Below are positions 43,653 to 51,590 of a stretch of DNA of 64,000 bases, in pieces (the first letter of the stretch is position 1; every line of letters begins with the position of its first letter). The stretch lies in assembly GCA_028281925.1 (NCBI GenBank), contig JANQIX010000036.1:1-64000 (forward strand), given 5' to 3'. The notes under the pieces were generated by a model that worked only from the letters and a program-made list of their open reading frames with translations, was not told where the DNA came from and did not search any database. Both the position numbers and the translations under genes were made by a program. The DNA is from Alphaproteobacteria bacterium (GTDB lineage: Bacteria; Pseudomonadota; Alphaproteobacteria; DSM-16000; Inquilinaceae).

Positions 43653-44548
43653 ATGAGCTTGAATTCGATAACGGTGCGCCCGTACCAATACTCCCCGCAG
43701 CTCCCTTCCGTCCAAGGCCCCAACACGACCCAAGCTATCCGTGCGGGCGCATCCGACGCACGCGCTTCTCGAAGGGCCGATCAGGAGCAACAGGAGTTCG
43801 CCTATCGCCGGCAGCAGGAAGCGCTTGACCGCCAGTCTGCCCGTGAAGAACGGGCAACGACGGAGGAGCTAAGGGTCCTGGAGCTGGCTGCCCAAGGTCA
43901 TACCTCAATGGCTCAGCATCTTGCCCAGCGTACCGGCTTCGGGTTCCTGCCGAAATCCTCCAGGACGGATTGCTTGCAGGCGGCATGCATCACGCTGCGA
44001 CCTTGGGCTACACGGACCCAGAACAGGCCTGGCGCTTCGCCCAGACCTACCGCCAGAACAATGGCGATATCGAGGTTGCGCGTACGTCCGTGGGCACGCC
44101 AATCCGTCGAACGGGCGGCACGGGCAGGGGCACCAGGGTCATGGCTCCGGATGAGTTCGAAGCTCTGACGGGTCGGTCTTTGCCCCCCAACTCCTTCGCC
44201 GAGGTGTCCAGCAGCGGCAACATCACCGTCACTAACCTGGACGGCACCGTGGAGGATCGCCTGTCGGGGTCGGAGATCGATGCGCGGCTCCGGTACTATG
44301 AGGGCGTGGCTCCGACGATCGGCGATTCAGATGATATCTATGGCGAGACAATCGACCGAGGTGCCTACCGCGAACTTCTGGAGGCAGATCCAGTGCTTAG
44401 TCGTGAGTTTTCAAGACACCCCGCGGATGCCACTCCCACCCGATCAAGCGCAAGTGCTCTTAGCTTTCCACGACAGCAGAACACCCCTGTCTCGGGGTTC
44501 AGCGGCATCACCCCGCGCGCCGTTGATCCATTTGGCATCCGAGATTGA
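43653..44548 (+). pseudogene. Frameshifted phage structural-type gene
   Basis: The first frame from 43653 starts MSLNSITVRPYQYSPQLPS and continues through DARASRRADQEQQEFAYRRQ, a coiled-coil segment, to AQRTGFG. The likely continuation is one frame shifted from about 43940 on: VPAEILQDGLLAGGMHHAAT, then TDPEQAWRFAQTYRQNNGDI and so on to GFSGITPRAVDPFGIRD at 44548. Together these would make a protein of about 297 residues resembling podovirus internal virion or tail-hub proteins, which fits the glycine-rich gene at 34762. The frameshift would stop the first part early. A programmed shift is possible but no slippery site with a downstream structure was recognised. Confidence 0.6.
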
Positions 44549-44731
44549 TGCCTACCACTCTCACTGAGATCAGGATTCAATATCCGCACTTGGCACAGCA
44601 GTTTAAGGCGTGGGGTGGCGAAGAAGCGGGACAGGTGCCTCAATTTGGCGGCTGTGGGCTGATGTAACGTACAGATCGCGCCAGAGACCCCACCGTCGCC
44701 TGAATGGCTAGGCGATCGATGAACCACCGCT

Positions 44732-45733
44732 TCATCTGTGCCAACGCCCTGGTTTGCGAAGGTCGGCAAACGGGATGACGACCCGCTCGCCTACTCGATC
44801 CAGACCTAGAAGCGGTAGTCTGTCCGCCATTCGAGCTTCCGCGGATATGTCTGCATGCGAGTACCGACGAACGCTCTTCGGGTCCTTCCACACTTTGGTG
44901 GCCAATAACGCGGTGTCGTCCAGGCCCGCATACCTGCGCATCCAGGTTGCGAAGCTGTGTCTCAGAGTGTGTGGCGTCACATCCTCGACACCGGCATCCT
45001 CGGCAATGCGTCTCCAGCGCCTATAGAAGCCTGATCCGCGAGCCCAAGGGAACGGTCGCTTCGCAGTCAGCTTCTCTAGCTCGCCTACCACGATAGGTGG
45101 CAGGTGTACGGAGCGAGCCTCACCGGTCTTGGTGACGGGAACGAATGCCCTGCGCTCATTCAGGTCGATGTCCTGCCAGCGCAGCGCGAGCGCCTCACCG
45201 ATCCGGCACCCGGTGTAGAGCAGGAAGATCACCAGCGGTCTTAGTCCCCCGGCGCGCTGGACTAAACGTCCCGCCTCTTCCTGCGAGAGAAATCGCGTTC
45301 TTGGCATACCCTGATGGCCCTTAGGTCTCCGGAGCCCGATGTTCACTCCCGCGTGTCGCAAGACTGCGTTTGCCGGCGTATACACACACCTGTTTCGGGT
45401 GCTGGGTGCCGCGTCCGGATAGAGTTCCGCCGCAGCCTCGTCGATCGTGGCTTGGCTGATCTGCCTGAGGCTCTTCTTGCCAAAGTGACGCAGAAGTGGG
45501 GGGAGGTACTTCTTCTCACCGCCGGCATTCATGTACGAGATCGCCTCCGCCGCGAAGGTTCTATCTCGTATGCTGGTCCGGCCTTCTTCGATCTCCCGTT
45601 CGATCCGCGCTTTGACCTTTTCGGCGACACTGAGCTTGCCAGCTCTAGTGCTTTCGTCAATTCGGACACCAAGGTAAGTTCCGCGCGCATACCAATTTGG
45701 CGAGTCCTTCCTCTTTGAGAGCTTGATTGGCAT
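44732..45733 (-). CDS. Tyrosine recombinase (second integrase)
   Basis: A 333-residue phage-type integrase. N-terminal arm-binding part MPIKLSKRKDSPNWYARGTY, core-binding domain to about residue 150, then the catalytic domain with Arg in LLYTGCRIGEALALRWQDID, HTLRHSFATWM (His-x-x-Arg), and Tyr near the end in PKSVRRYSHADIS. All catalytic boxes appear present. It ends upstream of the second cassette and is preceded by a small HTH gene (excisionase-like), whose frame overlaps its 5' end by 205 nt. It differs in sequence from the integrase at 52244, so the element may have formed from two integrated elements. Confidence 0.9.
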   Translation of the reverse strand: MPIKLSKRKDSPNWYARGTYLGVRIDESTRAGKLSVAEKVKARIEREIEEGRTSIRDRTFAAEAISYMNAGGEKKYLPPLLRHFGKKSLRQISQATIDEAAAELYPDAAPSTRNRCVYTPANAVLRHAGVNIGLRRPKGHQGMPRTRFLSQEEAGRLVQRAGGLRPLVIFLLYTGCRIGEALALRWQDIDLNERRAFVPVTKTGEARSVHLPPIVVGELEKLTAKRPFPWARGSGFYRRWRRIAEDAGVEDVTPHTLRHSFATWMRRYAGLDDTALLATKVWKDPKSVRRYSHADISAEARMADRLPLLGLDRVGERVVIPFADLRKPGRWHR

Positions 45734-45897
45734 CGCATCGCCTCCAGCAGCTCTTCGTAGTCGGTTGTCGTCATCTTCCTGCGCCCGCCAACCTGCAATA
45801 CCGCCACGCCGTGCCGCTGCAGGATCGAGGCCAGTGTGTTTCGGCAGACCCCGAGCAATTCGGCGACTTCATCCATGGTCAGCAGGCGGTCAGCCAT
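45529..45897 (-). CDS. Excisionase-like helix-turn-helix protein
   Basis: A 122-residue frame from the ATG at 45897: MADRLLTMDEVAELLGVCRN then TLASILQRHGVAVLQVGGRR, a MerR-type HTH as in excisionases and AlpA-like regulators. After EELLEAMRC the frame runs 205 nt into the integrase gene in another frame (SSSQRGRTRQIGM...), so this tail is likely an artefact of a lost stop or a true overlap. The functional part is probably the first ~60 residues. Confidence 0.6.
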   Translation of the reverse strand: MADRLLTMDEVAELLGVCRNTLASILQRHGVAVLQVGGRRKMTTTDYEELLEAMRCQSSSQRGRTRQIGMRAELTLVSELTKALELASSVSPKRSKRGSNGRSKKAGPAYEIEPSRRRRSRT

Positions 45898-46219
45898 CGT
45901 TCGATAGCGACAACAAATAGTTTGCGGACGCATTCATGTCGCGCATGAAATTACGTTATAGCATCGTCACTCTTAATCATTCTGTCAAATCAATAATTTT
46001 CTCATTATATATTCGCATATGCATAATAGGTAGCACATTTTTGTTAGAAGATGTGTGTGGAATTCCTCATAATCGACGAGATAGTCTTCGATCCTGGGAG
46101 CGATATGCCCAGATATTCATGAACATCAATCGTGATCGGCTATCTTTTGTGGTCGCCTTGACCGGAGGCTCGGAGGGGGCTATGTAGAGAACGAGATAGC
46201 TATATCGAGAACTACCAAG
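45898..46219. other. 322-bp AT-rich boundary region
   Basis: Between the excisionase-like gene (minus) and the PadR gene (plus). Bases 45950-46060 are strikingly AT-rich (for example TCTCATTATATATTCGCATA). Several -10-like hexamers occur. It separates the older-looking phage half of the element from the cargo half. There is no third copy of the tRNA repeat. Confidence 0.4.
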
Positions 46220-46537
46220 ATGCCCCGAGACCCAGAGGTCCGGCTCACACAAGCCACGCTGCGCGTGCTGCGCTTCTTCTTCGAAGATCCGCTCACCGAG
46301 TTCAGCGGTGCCGATATCCTGAACACCACCAGCCTGCTGTCCGGGTCGCTGTATCCGATCCTCTACCGGCTGGAAGATGCCGGCTGGTTGACGGCGCGGT
46401 GGGAACAGGTAGACCCGTCGCAAGAGGGCCGACCCCGACGACGTTTCTACAAGCTCACAGACAACGGCCACGCCTGGACCCAGGCAGCGCTTGCCAAGCG
46501 CGGCAAGAAGGAAGGGGCGCTGCAATGGGCGTTCTAG
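46220..46537 (+). CDS. PadR-family transcriptional regulator
   Basis: A 105-residue winged-helix protein with the PadR layout: TQATLRVLRFFFEDPLTEFS, GADILNTTSLLSGSLYPILY, RLEDAGWLTARWEQ, and the wing RPRRRFYKLTDNGHAW. It lacks the long C-terminal dimerisation helix of full PadR and belongs to the small s1 type. Its stop overlaps the start of the membrane protein gene by 13 nt, so both form a regulator/target pair, as often seen for small PadR genes with a membrane partner. Confidence 0.85.
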   Translation: MPRDPEVRLTQATLRVLRFFFEDPLTEFSGADILNTTSLLSGSLYPILYRLEDAGWLTARWEQVDPSQEGRPRRRFYKLTDNGHAWTQAALAKRGKKEGALQWAF

Positions 46538-47112
46538 GCTTCCTGGCCGACGTCCTCCTGGCCGTCTTTGTCGGCCTGATTGTCCTGGAAGTCACCATCC
46601 GGGAACCCGCATGGTCGCGGGCAATGGTGCGTAGGGCGGCACGGCGCCTCCCCGATCCGATGCGTGAAGCGTGCACGGCCGAATGGCTCGCCGACCTGGG
46701 AGAAGTGACGGGGCCGCTCTCGAAGATCTTGTTCGTGGGAGGGCTGTTCTGGGGCGCTTCCAGAATTCGACAGAGCTGGCGAGCCAAGAGGCTCGAGGAG
46801 CTCAACAAACACCGCGATAAGTATCGAGAGGCCAAGCGAACAGTTCTGTCGTCAGATATCGAAATGGATGTCGCCCTAATTGATGATTGCAGCAAACTGA
46901 GAGAGATGTGCAATAGGATAAAGCATGTGACAACATTCGAGGAGTTCGCCCCCATTCAACAACAAGTGGGAAAGTATCTGCACCGCGTGAATACTGTTAG
47001 TACAGTAAATGCGATTCTTCTGACGCAATTCTGGCACGACCTACAAAAGGACCCTGAAATCACAGAGAAGCTCAATTATTTCCGGCATGAATTACGAGGC
47101 GGTTATGAATAA
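46525..47112 (+). CDS. Membrane protein encoded with PadR
   Basis: A 195-residue protein from the ATG at 46525. Two hydrophobic segments (LADVLLAVFVGLIVLEVTI near residues 6-24 and LSKILFVGGLFWGASRI near residue 64) flank a cytoplasmic part with REACTAEWLADLGEVTG; the C-terminal ~110 residues are charged and helical (KYREAKRTVLSSDIEMDVAL). The second half is AT-richer than the first. Proteins with a short AEWLADL motif accompany PadR genes in mobile elements; the role is unknown. Maybe PadR represses its own operon. Confidence 0.7.
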   Translation: MGVLGFLADVLLAVFVGLIVLEVTIREPAWSRAMVRRAARRLPDPMREACTAEWLADLGEVTGPLSKILFVGGLFWGASRIRQSWRAKRLEELNKHRDKYREAKRTVLSSDIEMDVALIDDCSKLREMCNRIKHVTTFEEFAPIQQQVGKYLHRVNTVSTVNAILLTQFWHDLQKDPEITEKLNYFRHELRGGYE

Positions 47113-47410
47113 CATGACATTTTTCGAATACTGAGTAAGTGGAAATAAGCTACTAGGTTGTTAATCAGTTTTTGCCAGCCAGCTGTGCGCCAGGTCTCTC
47201 TCATCTGCACTGGTTTCGGGCATGAGGGCAGATTTCCACAACACACGCGGTCTGGTTCGGCGCAAACCATAGTGATTACGCAAGACCTTCCAGGAGATGC
47301 CCGTCTTGCGCACTGCCGCTAACTCCGTCCCATGTCACTCTCGCATGTCGGCCCCTGCGGCATCACATTTGTACCATGTCATTCCATGCCCTGCGCACGC
47401 CATCGAGCTT

Positions 47411-48103
47411 TCATCCAACCGGCTCCACCATTCCCGCATGATCTGGCAGTCGTGAATTCCGAGCTTCGTCTGTCACGCGCCAACCGGTCATGCGCTCAGC
47501 CGGATAGGGCTTCAGCAGCTCCGACGGCACCGTACCCGGCATGAGCCACGACCGCATTTGGTCCTCCTCGACGATCGCCGGCATGCGGTCATGAATGCGG
47601 ATCACAGCGCTCGTGGACGTGGTAACGATGGTATAGGTGTCGACTGGCTCGCCGGTCTTCAGATCGGACGCCCGGTTCCACAGGCCCGCCATCATGAAGA
47701 TCTGGCGGTTCCCCATGGCGTAATACGACCATGGGACGGTGCCCTTAGCGCCTGCCGGCTTTTCCGGCTCAAAGAAACCGTCGGCGGGGACGAGACAACG
47801 CTGCGATTTCGAGACCATCTTCCATGGCCAGCCTGACGTGAGCTTGTCGTCACGGGCGTTGGTCGGTGCAAAGCCCGGTTTGGCGCCCTTGGTCAGGAAA
47901 CCCCAGAGGGCCATTGTCAGCACCAGATGATCATCGGCCACATACAGGATAGGCGCCCATTGGCGTGGGCTGATGCGGTATCTCGGCATCAGATCGGCCG
48001 GCAGGCCTGACTGGTCGAGAGGCAGATCCAACTGCCCCGCCAAGCCGTCGGCAATCTCAAGGATGGCTTCGCGCGGATGCGTGATGGAATAGGCGTTGCA
48101 CAT
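47411..48103 (-). CDS. SOS-associated SRAP peptidase (YedK/HMCES family)
   Basis: A 230-residue protein that should bind covalently to abasic sites in ssDNA through its Cys2. It begins MCNAYSITHPREA, with the catalytic Cys exposed after Met removal. Other SRAP residues are the Asn in PTNARDDKL, Glu in RCLVPADGFFEPEKPAG and His in TTSTSAVIRIHDRMPAIVEE. All four key positions are kept. SRAP genes are often carried by prophages and plasmids to protect replication. It faces left, opposite to the PadR pair. Confidence 0.93.
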   Translation of the reverse strand: MCNAYSITHPREAILEIADGLAGQLDLPLDQSGLPADLMPRYRISPRQWAPILYVADDHLVLTMALWGFLTKGAKPGFAPTNARDDKLTSGWPWKMVSKSQRCLVPADGFFEPEKPAGAKGTVPWSYYAMGNRQIFMMAGLWNRASDLKTGEPVDTYTIVTTSTSAVIRIHDRMPAIVEEDQMRSWLMPGTVPSELLKPYPAERMTGWRVTDEARNSRLPDHAGMVEPVG

Positions 48104-48141
48104 TCGGACCCCTTGCTTGCCTGGCCGTATCGCGGTGACGG

Positions 48142-48450
48142 TTATGCGACAGCCTTAAAGCGTTCGTATCGTATCGCAAGGCGGTCACGGTCGGGACGAT
48201 CCTTGAGGCGAGTGGGTAGGTGAATGGTTCCGCCCCTTAGCCCCTTCAAGGCTTCGAGCATCGGCCCGTCGTTCTGCGCGAGCAACTGCTCGGAGACTTG
48301 CAGTCCGTAGTCCGGATCGATCCCGATTAGGTGAGCATCGAAAGCCGCATCGACACCTTCAACCAGTGGGGCAGTTGGCAGCTTGATCCGCTTGCCACGT
48401 TGTGTCTGATCAGGTTGTCGATGTTTTGGTTGATGGTAGGCTATCGGCCG
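48142..48450 (-). pseudogene. C-terminal remnant of an HNH-type restriction endonuclease
   Basis: The minus-strand frame 48142-48450 has no start and reads AAFDAHLIGIDPDYGLQVSE then QLLAQNDGPMLEALKGLRGG and ends YERFKAVA. It resembles the end of putative HNH restriction endonucleases as I recall it (the segment after the HNH motif, where an IDP.. turn and a loop with LRGGTI-like residues occur), so a degraded nuclease is the best guess. The HNH residues themselves are upstream and lost. It lies between the SRAP gene and a membrane protein, in cargo. Confidence 0.6.
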
Positions 48451-48484
48451 CTACTTCGGGTGTGCTTTGACAGAGGCGGCGTTG

Positions 48485-49024
48485 ATGAGCAACTCACAGG
48501 ATTCATGGCTGCAGCAGGCTGTAATCGAGGCGGCGCAGAGACATCAGGATGAGTTGGCACGGAAAAAGAATGAAGAGATAATTGAAATCTCAGTTAAAAT
48601 CGCTGCTGGCACATATGACAAAGCTATCGCATATGTCAATGTTGTGATTATCGCTGGCTATGCAGGATTTTTCGGTATCTGGTCGTTCACTAATCAACTT
48701 CTTACAAATGCTGCAACCGTGTGGTCGGCTGTATTAATGGGCTCGTCGATATTTACGTTCTGCTCTTGGGAGGTGTTTAAGATGATTTATCTGTCGCACT
48801 CCCTTAGAGTTTTCTCAAACTTTCTGACAAGGAATTACGATCCTGAGCAGTTTGTCAATAGACTTGAAAAAATCAGAGCAGATGAAGCCCTGAGATCAAT
48901 ACGACTATATCAGTATTGGTTTTTCATTCTTCTATTGGCTGTCCCAACTGGGGTTTGCGCAGGTTTGATGCTTCTATATAACTTCATTGCTTACTTGTTA
49001 GGCTGGCCAGCGTGGCCTCAATGA
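48485..49024 (+). CDS. Polytopic membrane protein
   Basis: A 179-residue protein from the ATG at 48485 (MSNSQDSWLQQAVIEAAQRH). Three or four membrane helices are visible: AIAYVNVVIIAGYAGFFGIW, AATVWSAVLMGSSIFTFCSW, and WFFILLLAVPTGVCAGLMLL near the end. The coding sequence is AT-rich (33% GC in 48541-48600), unlike the host. No family is recognised. A role in phage defence or membrane disruption is possible, without direct evidence. Confidence 0.65.
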   Translation: MSNSQDSWLQQAVIEAAQRHQDELARKKNEEIIEISVKIAAGTYDKAIAYVNVVIIAGYAGFFGIWSFTNQLLTNAATVWSAVLMGSSIFTFCSWEVFKMIYLSHSLRVFSNFLTRNYDPEQFVNRLEKIRADEALRSIRLYQYWFFILLLAVPTGVCAGLMLLYNFIAYLLGWPAWPQ

Positions 49025-49034
49025 AGGCGGGTAA

Positions 49035-49238
49035 ATGGCCTCCGACCTCGACATCTACCGCTCCGCCAAGCTGATCATCGACAAGTACAGCGGAGGTGCC
49101 GCGGCTGAAGCTGAGCGACGGGCCGACACATTCCTGAAGCGCGGCGATGCCGCCGGGCATGCGGTGTGGAGGCGGATATTGCGGGCAGTGGAAGAGCTGG
49201 GGCGGATGAAGCTGGGCGAGGGGGAGCGAACCAACTGA
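49035..49238 (+). CDS. DUF6961-like small protein
   Basis: A 67-residue helical protein: MASDLDIYRSAKLIIDKYSG then AAAEAERRADTFLKRGDAAG and VWRRILRAVEEL, the layout of small proteins (DUF6961-like) common in alphaproteobacterial elements. It follows the membrane protein by 10 bases and uses a GGCGGG ribosome-binding region. No function is known. Confidence 0.65.
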   Translation: MASDLDIYRSAKLIIDKYSGGAAAEAERRADTFLKRGDAAGHAVWRRILRAVEELGRMKLGEGERTN

Positions 49239-49244
49239 GCGAGC

Positions 49245-49532
49245 TTGCCCAAACGAAGCCGACAGGATAGCCTGCGGGATGTGGAACGAAAGCAGAACAA
49301 ATCAATTGGTCCCCGCTATCAGGTCCGTATCGAAGATCTCCGCGACTGGCACGTCATAGAGGTCACTTGCGGGCGCTGCGGGCGGGTAGGCATGGTCTAT
49401 CCGGCCTCGCTGCGGCGCAGACTGAAGGGTCATACACGGCTTGTCGGCCTGGAATCCCGATATGCCTGCAAGGCCTGCGGCAACCGGGCCGGGAATATGT
49501 GGCGCGTGCTGGAGATATCGCGGAATGCGTGA
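49245..49532 (+). CDS. Zinc-ribbon small protein
   Basis: A 95-residue protein with two CxxC pairs (CGRCG near residue 42 and CKACG near residue 75) framing a basic segment RRRLKGHTRLVGLESRYA. This gives a single zinc ribbon, often used in DNA- or RNA-binding proteins. The TTG at 49245 gives the start; shorter starts further in are possible. It follows the DUF6961-like gene by 6 bases. Confidence 0.6.
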   Translation: MPKRSRQDSLRDVERKQNKSIGPRYQVRIEDLRDWHVIEVTCGRCGRVGMVYPASLRRRLKGHTRLVGLESRYACKACGNRAGNMWRVLEISRNA

Positions 49533-49601
49533 GCGTCAATTAATGGGTGCTTAACTTTGGCGCACCCACACTTTTGATTGCATCCGTAGGAGACGCCCGG
49601 A

Positions 49602-50156
49602 ATGATTGCGTCACCCCGACATCGACGTCCTGTTAGTCGCAATGACCGTCCCCACCGGTTCGGCCGCGCCTTTCGGCGTCGCGGCGCAGCAATCGCGACT
49701 GCGGTCGTGCTGTTCGGGCTGGCGCTGGCCGAAGAACGCGGCCTTGTGACCTTCGATGGGGGCGGGCCGTCGTTCGCCAGCAATGCTGCAGTAGAGCGTG
49801 TCGTCGACGGCAGGGTTACGCATATCCGCGATGGCGACACGATCGAGGTGGAAGGTGTCCCGATCCGCCTGAATGGCCTTGCTGCGCCGGAGCGCTATGA
49901 GTCCGGGGGCAGCGCGGCCACTGTGGCCATGCGGGAACTCGTCAATCGGGCAGGCGGCCGGCTCAAGTGCGAGCTGAACGGAGAAACGAGCTACGACCGG
50001 CAGATTGGCACCTGCTTCACGCCCGACGGCTACGACATCGCGGCCCTGATGGTCGCTCGCGGCGTCGCCCGTGATTGCCCTCGCTATAGCGCCGGGGCGT
50101 ATCGGCAATTCGAGACCGATGCGAGCCGGGGTTTGCCGCTGCCTGACTATTGCTGA
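49602..50156 (+). CDS. Secreted staphylococcal-nuclease-like protein
   Basis: A 184-residue protein with an N-terminal hydrophobic segment (GAAIATAVVLFGLALAEE near residues 28-45) that may be a signal or anchor, then a thermonuclease fold: RVTHIRDGDTIEVEGVPIRL, GLAAPERYESGG, the conserved nuclease Arg/Glu region, YDRQIGTCFTPDGYDIAALM, and VARGVARDCPRYSAGAYRQF. It should cut DNA or RNA in the periplasm with Ca2+. Such nucleases are frequent on alphaproteobacterial elements. A minus-strand small frame partly overlaps its end. Confidence 0.85.
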   Translation: MIASPRHRRPVSRNDRPHRFGRAFRRRGAAIATAVVLFGLALAEERGLVTFDGGGPSFASNAAVERVVDGRVTHIRDGDTIEVEGVPIRLNGLAAPERYESGGSAATVAMRELVNRAGGRLKCELNGETSYDRQIGTCFTPDGYDIAALMVARGVARDCPRYSAGAYRQFETDASRGLPLPDYC

Positions 50157-50305
50157 TTGGTGGCGAAGTAACGCTCTTTGTCCGGCATCGTTGCCAACGC
50201 GTCCATTTCCGGGCCGCTGTCGAGAGATGCGCCGACGACTTCGTTGAGGTCATCGCCAAGGGCGTCGGCGCGCTGAAGGTGGCGGTTGATCATCTGCATC
50301 GTCAT
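50147..50305 (-). CDS. Short ParB/RepB-like C-terminal fragment
   Basis: A 52-residue frame from the ATG at 50305: MTMQMINRHLQRADALGDDL then NEVVGASLDSGPEMDALATMP. It looks like the piece of a ParB/RepB-type plasmid protein that follows the HTH, with the pattern (G)TSLDKGVE(L/M)DALA that I remember from phage-encoded ParB-like proteins. The frame is open 54 bases upstream but without a start. It overlaps the nuclease stop by 10 bases. It may be a real small protein or a remnant. Confidence 0.4.
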   Translation of the reverse strand: MTMQMINRHLQRADALGDDLNEVVGASLDSGPEMDALATMPDKERYFATNQQ

Positions 50306-50454
50306 GCCGGAACCGGCCGCAGTGTCAGACGCAAACTCTGTCGGCCGCCCGCGACCCCGATTTTCGGAAACTCAGTTTCCGTTATTCACCGCCCGCCACT
50401 CGTCACCAGCGGGAGCGCGGTGATGATCATGGGGCCGGCCCCTCGGGGCCGGCC

Positions 50455-51312
50455 TCACTCCGGCGTGCACCAGTAGAGCGCGATGTAAGGAGGCATGTTG
50501 TTGTGGTCTTCACCGCTGCCAGCCGTCTCCATTAGGGCAGGCCCTACACCGGCCTGCCAGGGACCGAGGTGAAGGGGATAGAATCCCCATCCGGGGTTTC
50601 CAGAGCCCACCGGGCTTAGATTGAGCGTCAGGCCACCGTTAGGCAGATAGGCAACGTTAAGGCCACCGGCATTACCATGTTCATGTGATGGCAGCTCAGC
50701 GGTGGTCAACGTGACCTCCTCTTCGCCGCCAGGCTGTCCATATGGCCGTTCAGAAAGGCGTTGGTCTTCGTTCTGTCCGGCGCCGACAATGAACCGGCCG
50801 CGCAAGTTCTCGACCTCAGTCCAGCCATCGGGGCATCCTGTACCGCTATCGAACGCAACAACGGCGTAACGCGGGATTGGTTGAATCGCGGCAGCGATCA
50901 GTGAACGGAACTCCGGGTTCTGTGCCAGAACAGCGACTTCCGCCGATAGATCGATACTATTGATCTGGTCGCGCCATTCGGATAGCAGGTCCACCAATTC
51001 GCTTGCCAATCTCTCAGCCCTGGCGGATTTTGCCTCGGCTGTCGCCGTGACCCGCTCAGCATGTAACAGTTGCGCGTCCGCGCTCACCGTCGCATTTGCA
51101 GCATGCTGCACCCAGTCTTCCAGGCGCCGTACCGAGTCCTCTCTTGCCCCGATCCGCTCCAGCAACCCGTTGGCTCGATTTAGTCCGCCCGCGTTTGCTT
51201 CAACGCCGTATTTGAGAGACGCCAGTTCGCCACCGAGCCAGAGTGCCGCCCCCACGATTGGGAGTACGGCCCCAACAACTCCCGCCAGCAACAGCTCAAG
51301 CCATTTGGGCAT
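50455..51312 (-). CDS. Membrane-anchored protein with tail-collar domain
   Basis: A 285-residue protein. Residues 8-30 form a transmembrane helix (LLLAGVVGAVLPIVGAALWL), residues ~60-125 a coiled coil rich in Ala/Glu/Arg (RVTATAEAKSARAERLASEL), and residues ~165-285 a phage tail-collar domain with GWTEVENLRGRFIVGAG, the HEHG motif in AELPSHEHGNAGG, and HNNMPPYIALYWC at the end. A collar domain held in the membrane is unusual: in phages it is in tail fibres. It might be a receptor blocker or a holin-like regulator; neither is shown. It faces the same way as the integrase genes. Confidence 0.8.
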   Translation of the reverse strand: MPKWLELLLAGVVGAVLPIVGAALWLGGELASLKYGVEANAGGLNRANGLLERIGAREDSVRRLEDWVQHAANATVSADAQLLHAERVTATAEAKSARAERLASELVDLLSEWRDQINSIDLSAEVAVLAQNPEFRSLIAAAIQPIPRYAVVAFDSGTGCPDGWTEVENLRGRFIVGAGQNEDQRLSERPYGQPGGEEEVTLTTAELPSHEHGNAGGLNVAYLPNGGLTLNLSPVGSGNPGWGFYPLHLGPWQAGVGPALMETAGSGEDHNNMPPYIALYWCTPE

Positions 51313-51590
51313 GCGCGTGTCCCTCGTTAGCCTGCCTTCCGAAGCCTAAACACAGTACGCCGCTTAAGTTGTGCAGCGCATGAACGATCCTTATTCTACT
51401 CCAAGTACGCTCAACCCCAATAGGGCTGGTCGGCGTCATCCTGACCATCGCAACCGTAGCTGTCGTGGAATTGCGCGGTGGCGGAGCATGCCTACACCTC
51501 AGGTCGGAGCCGCACCTCGCCGCGGTCGTCGTCATCGACCACGACCATCGTCTTGTGCTCGTGCGCGAAGAGATCCGGAACTCGGTGAAG

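Noticed and set aside
47113-47410. Possible HTH remnant on the minus strand (TELAAVRKTGISWKVLRNHY)
   Set aside because: Reads like part of a regulator but is only about 40 codons between stops; too weak for a gene call.
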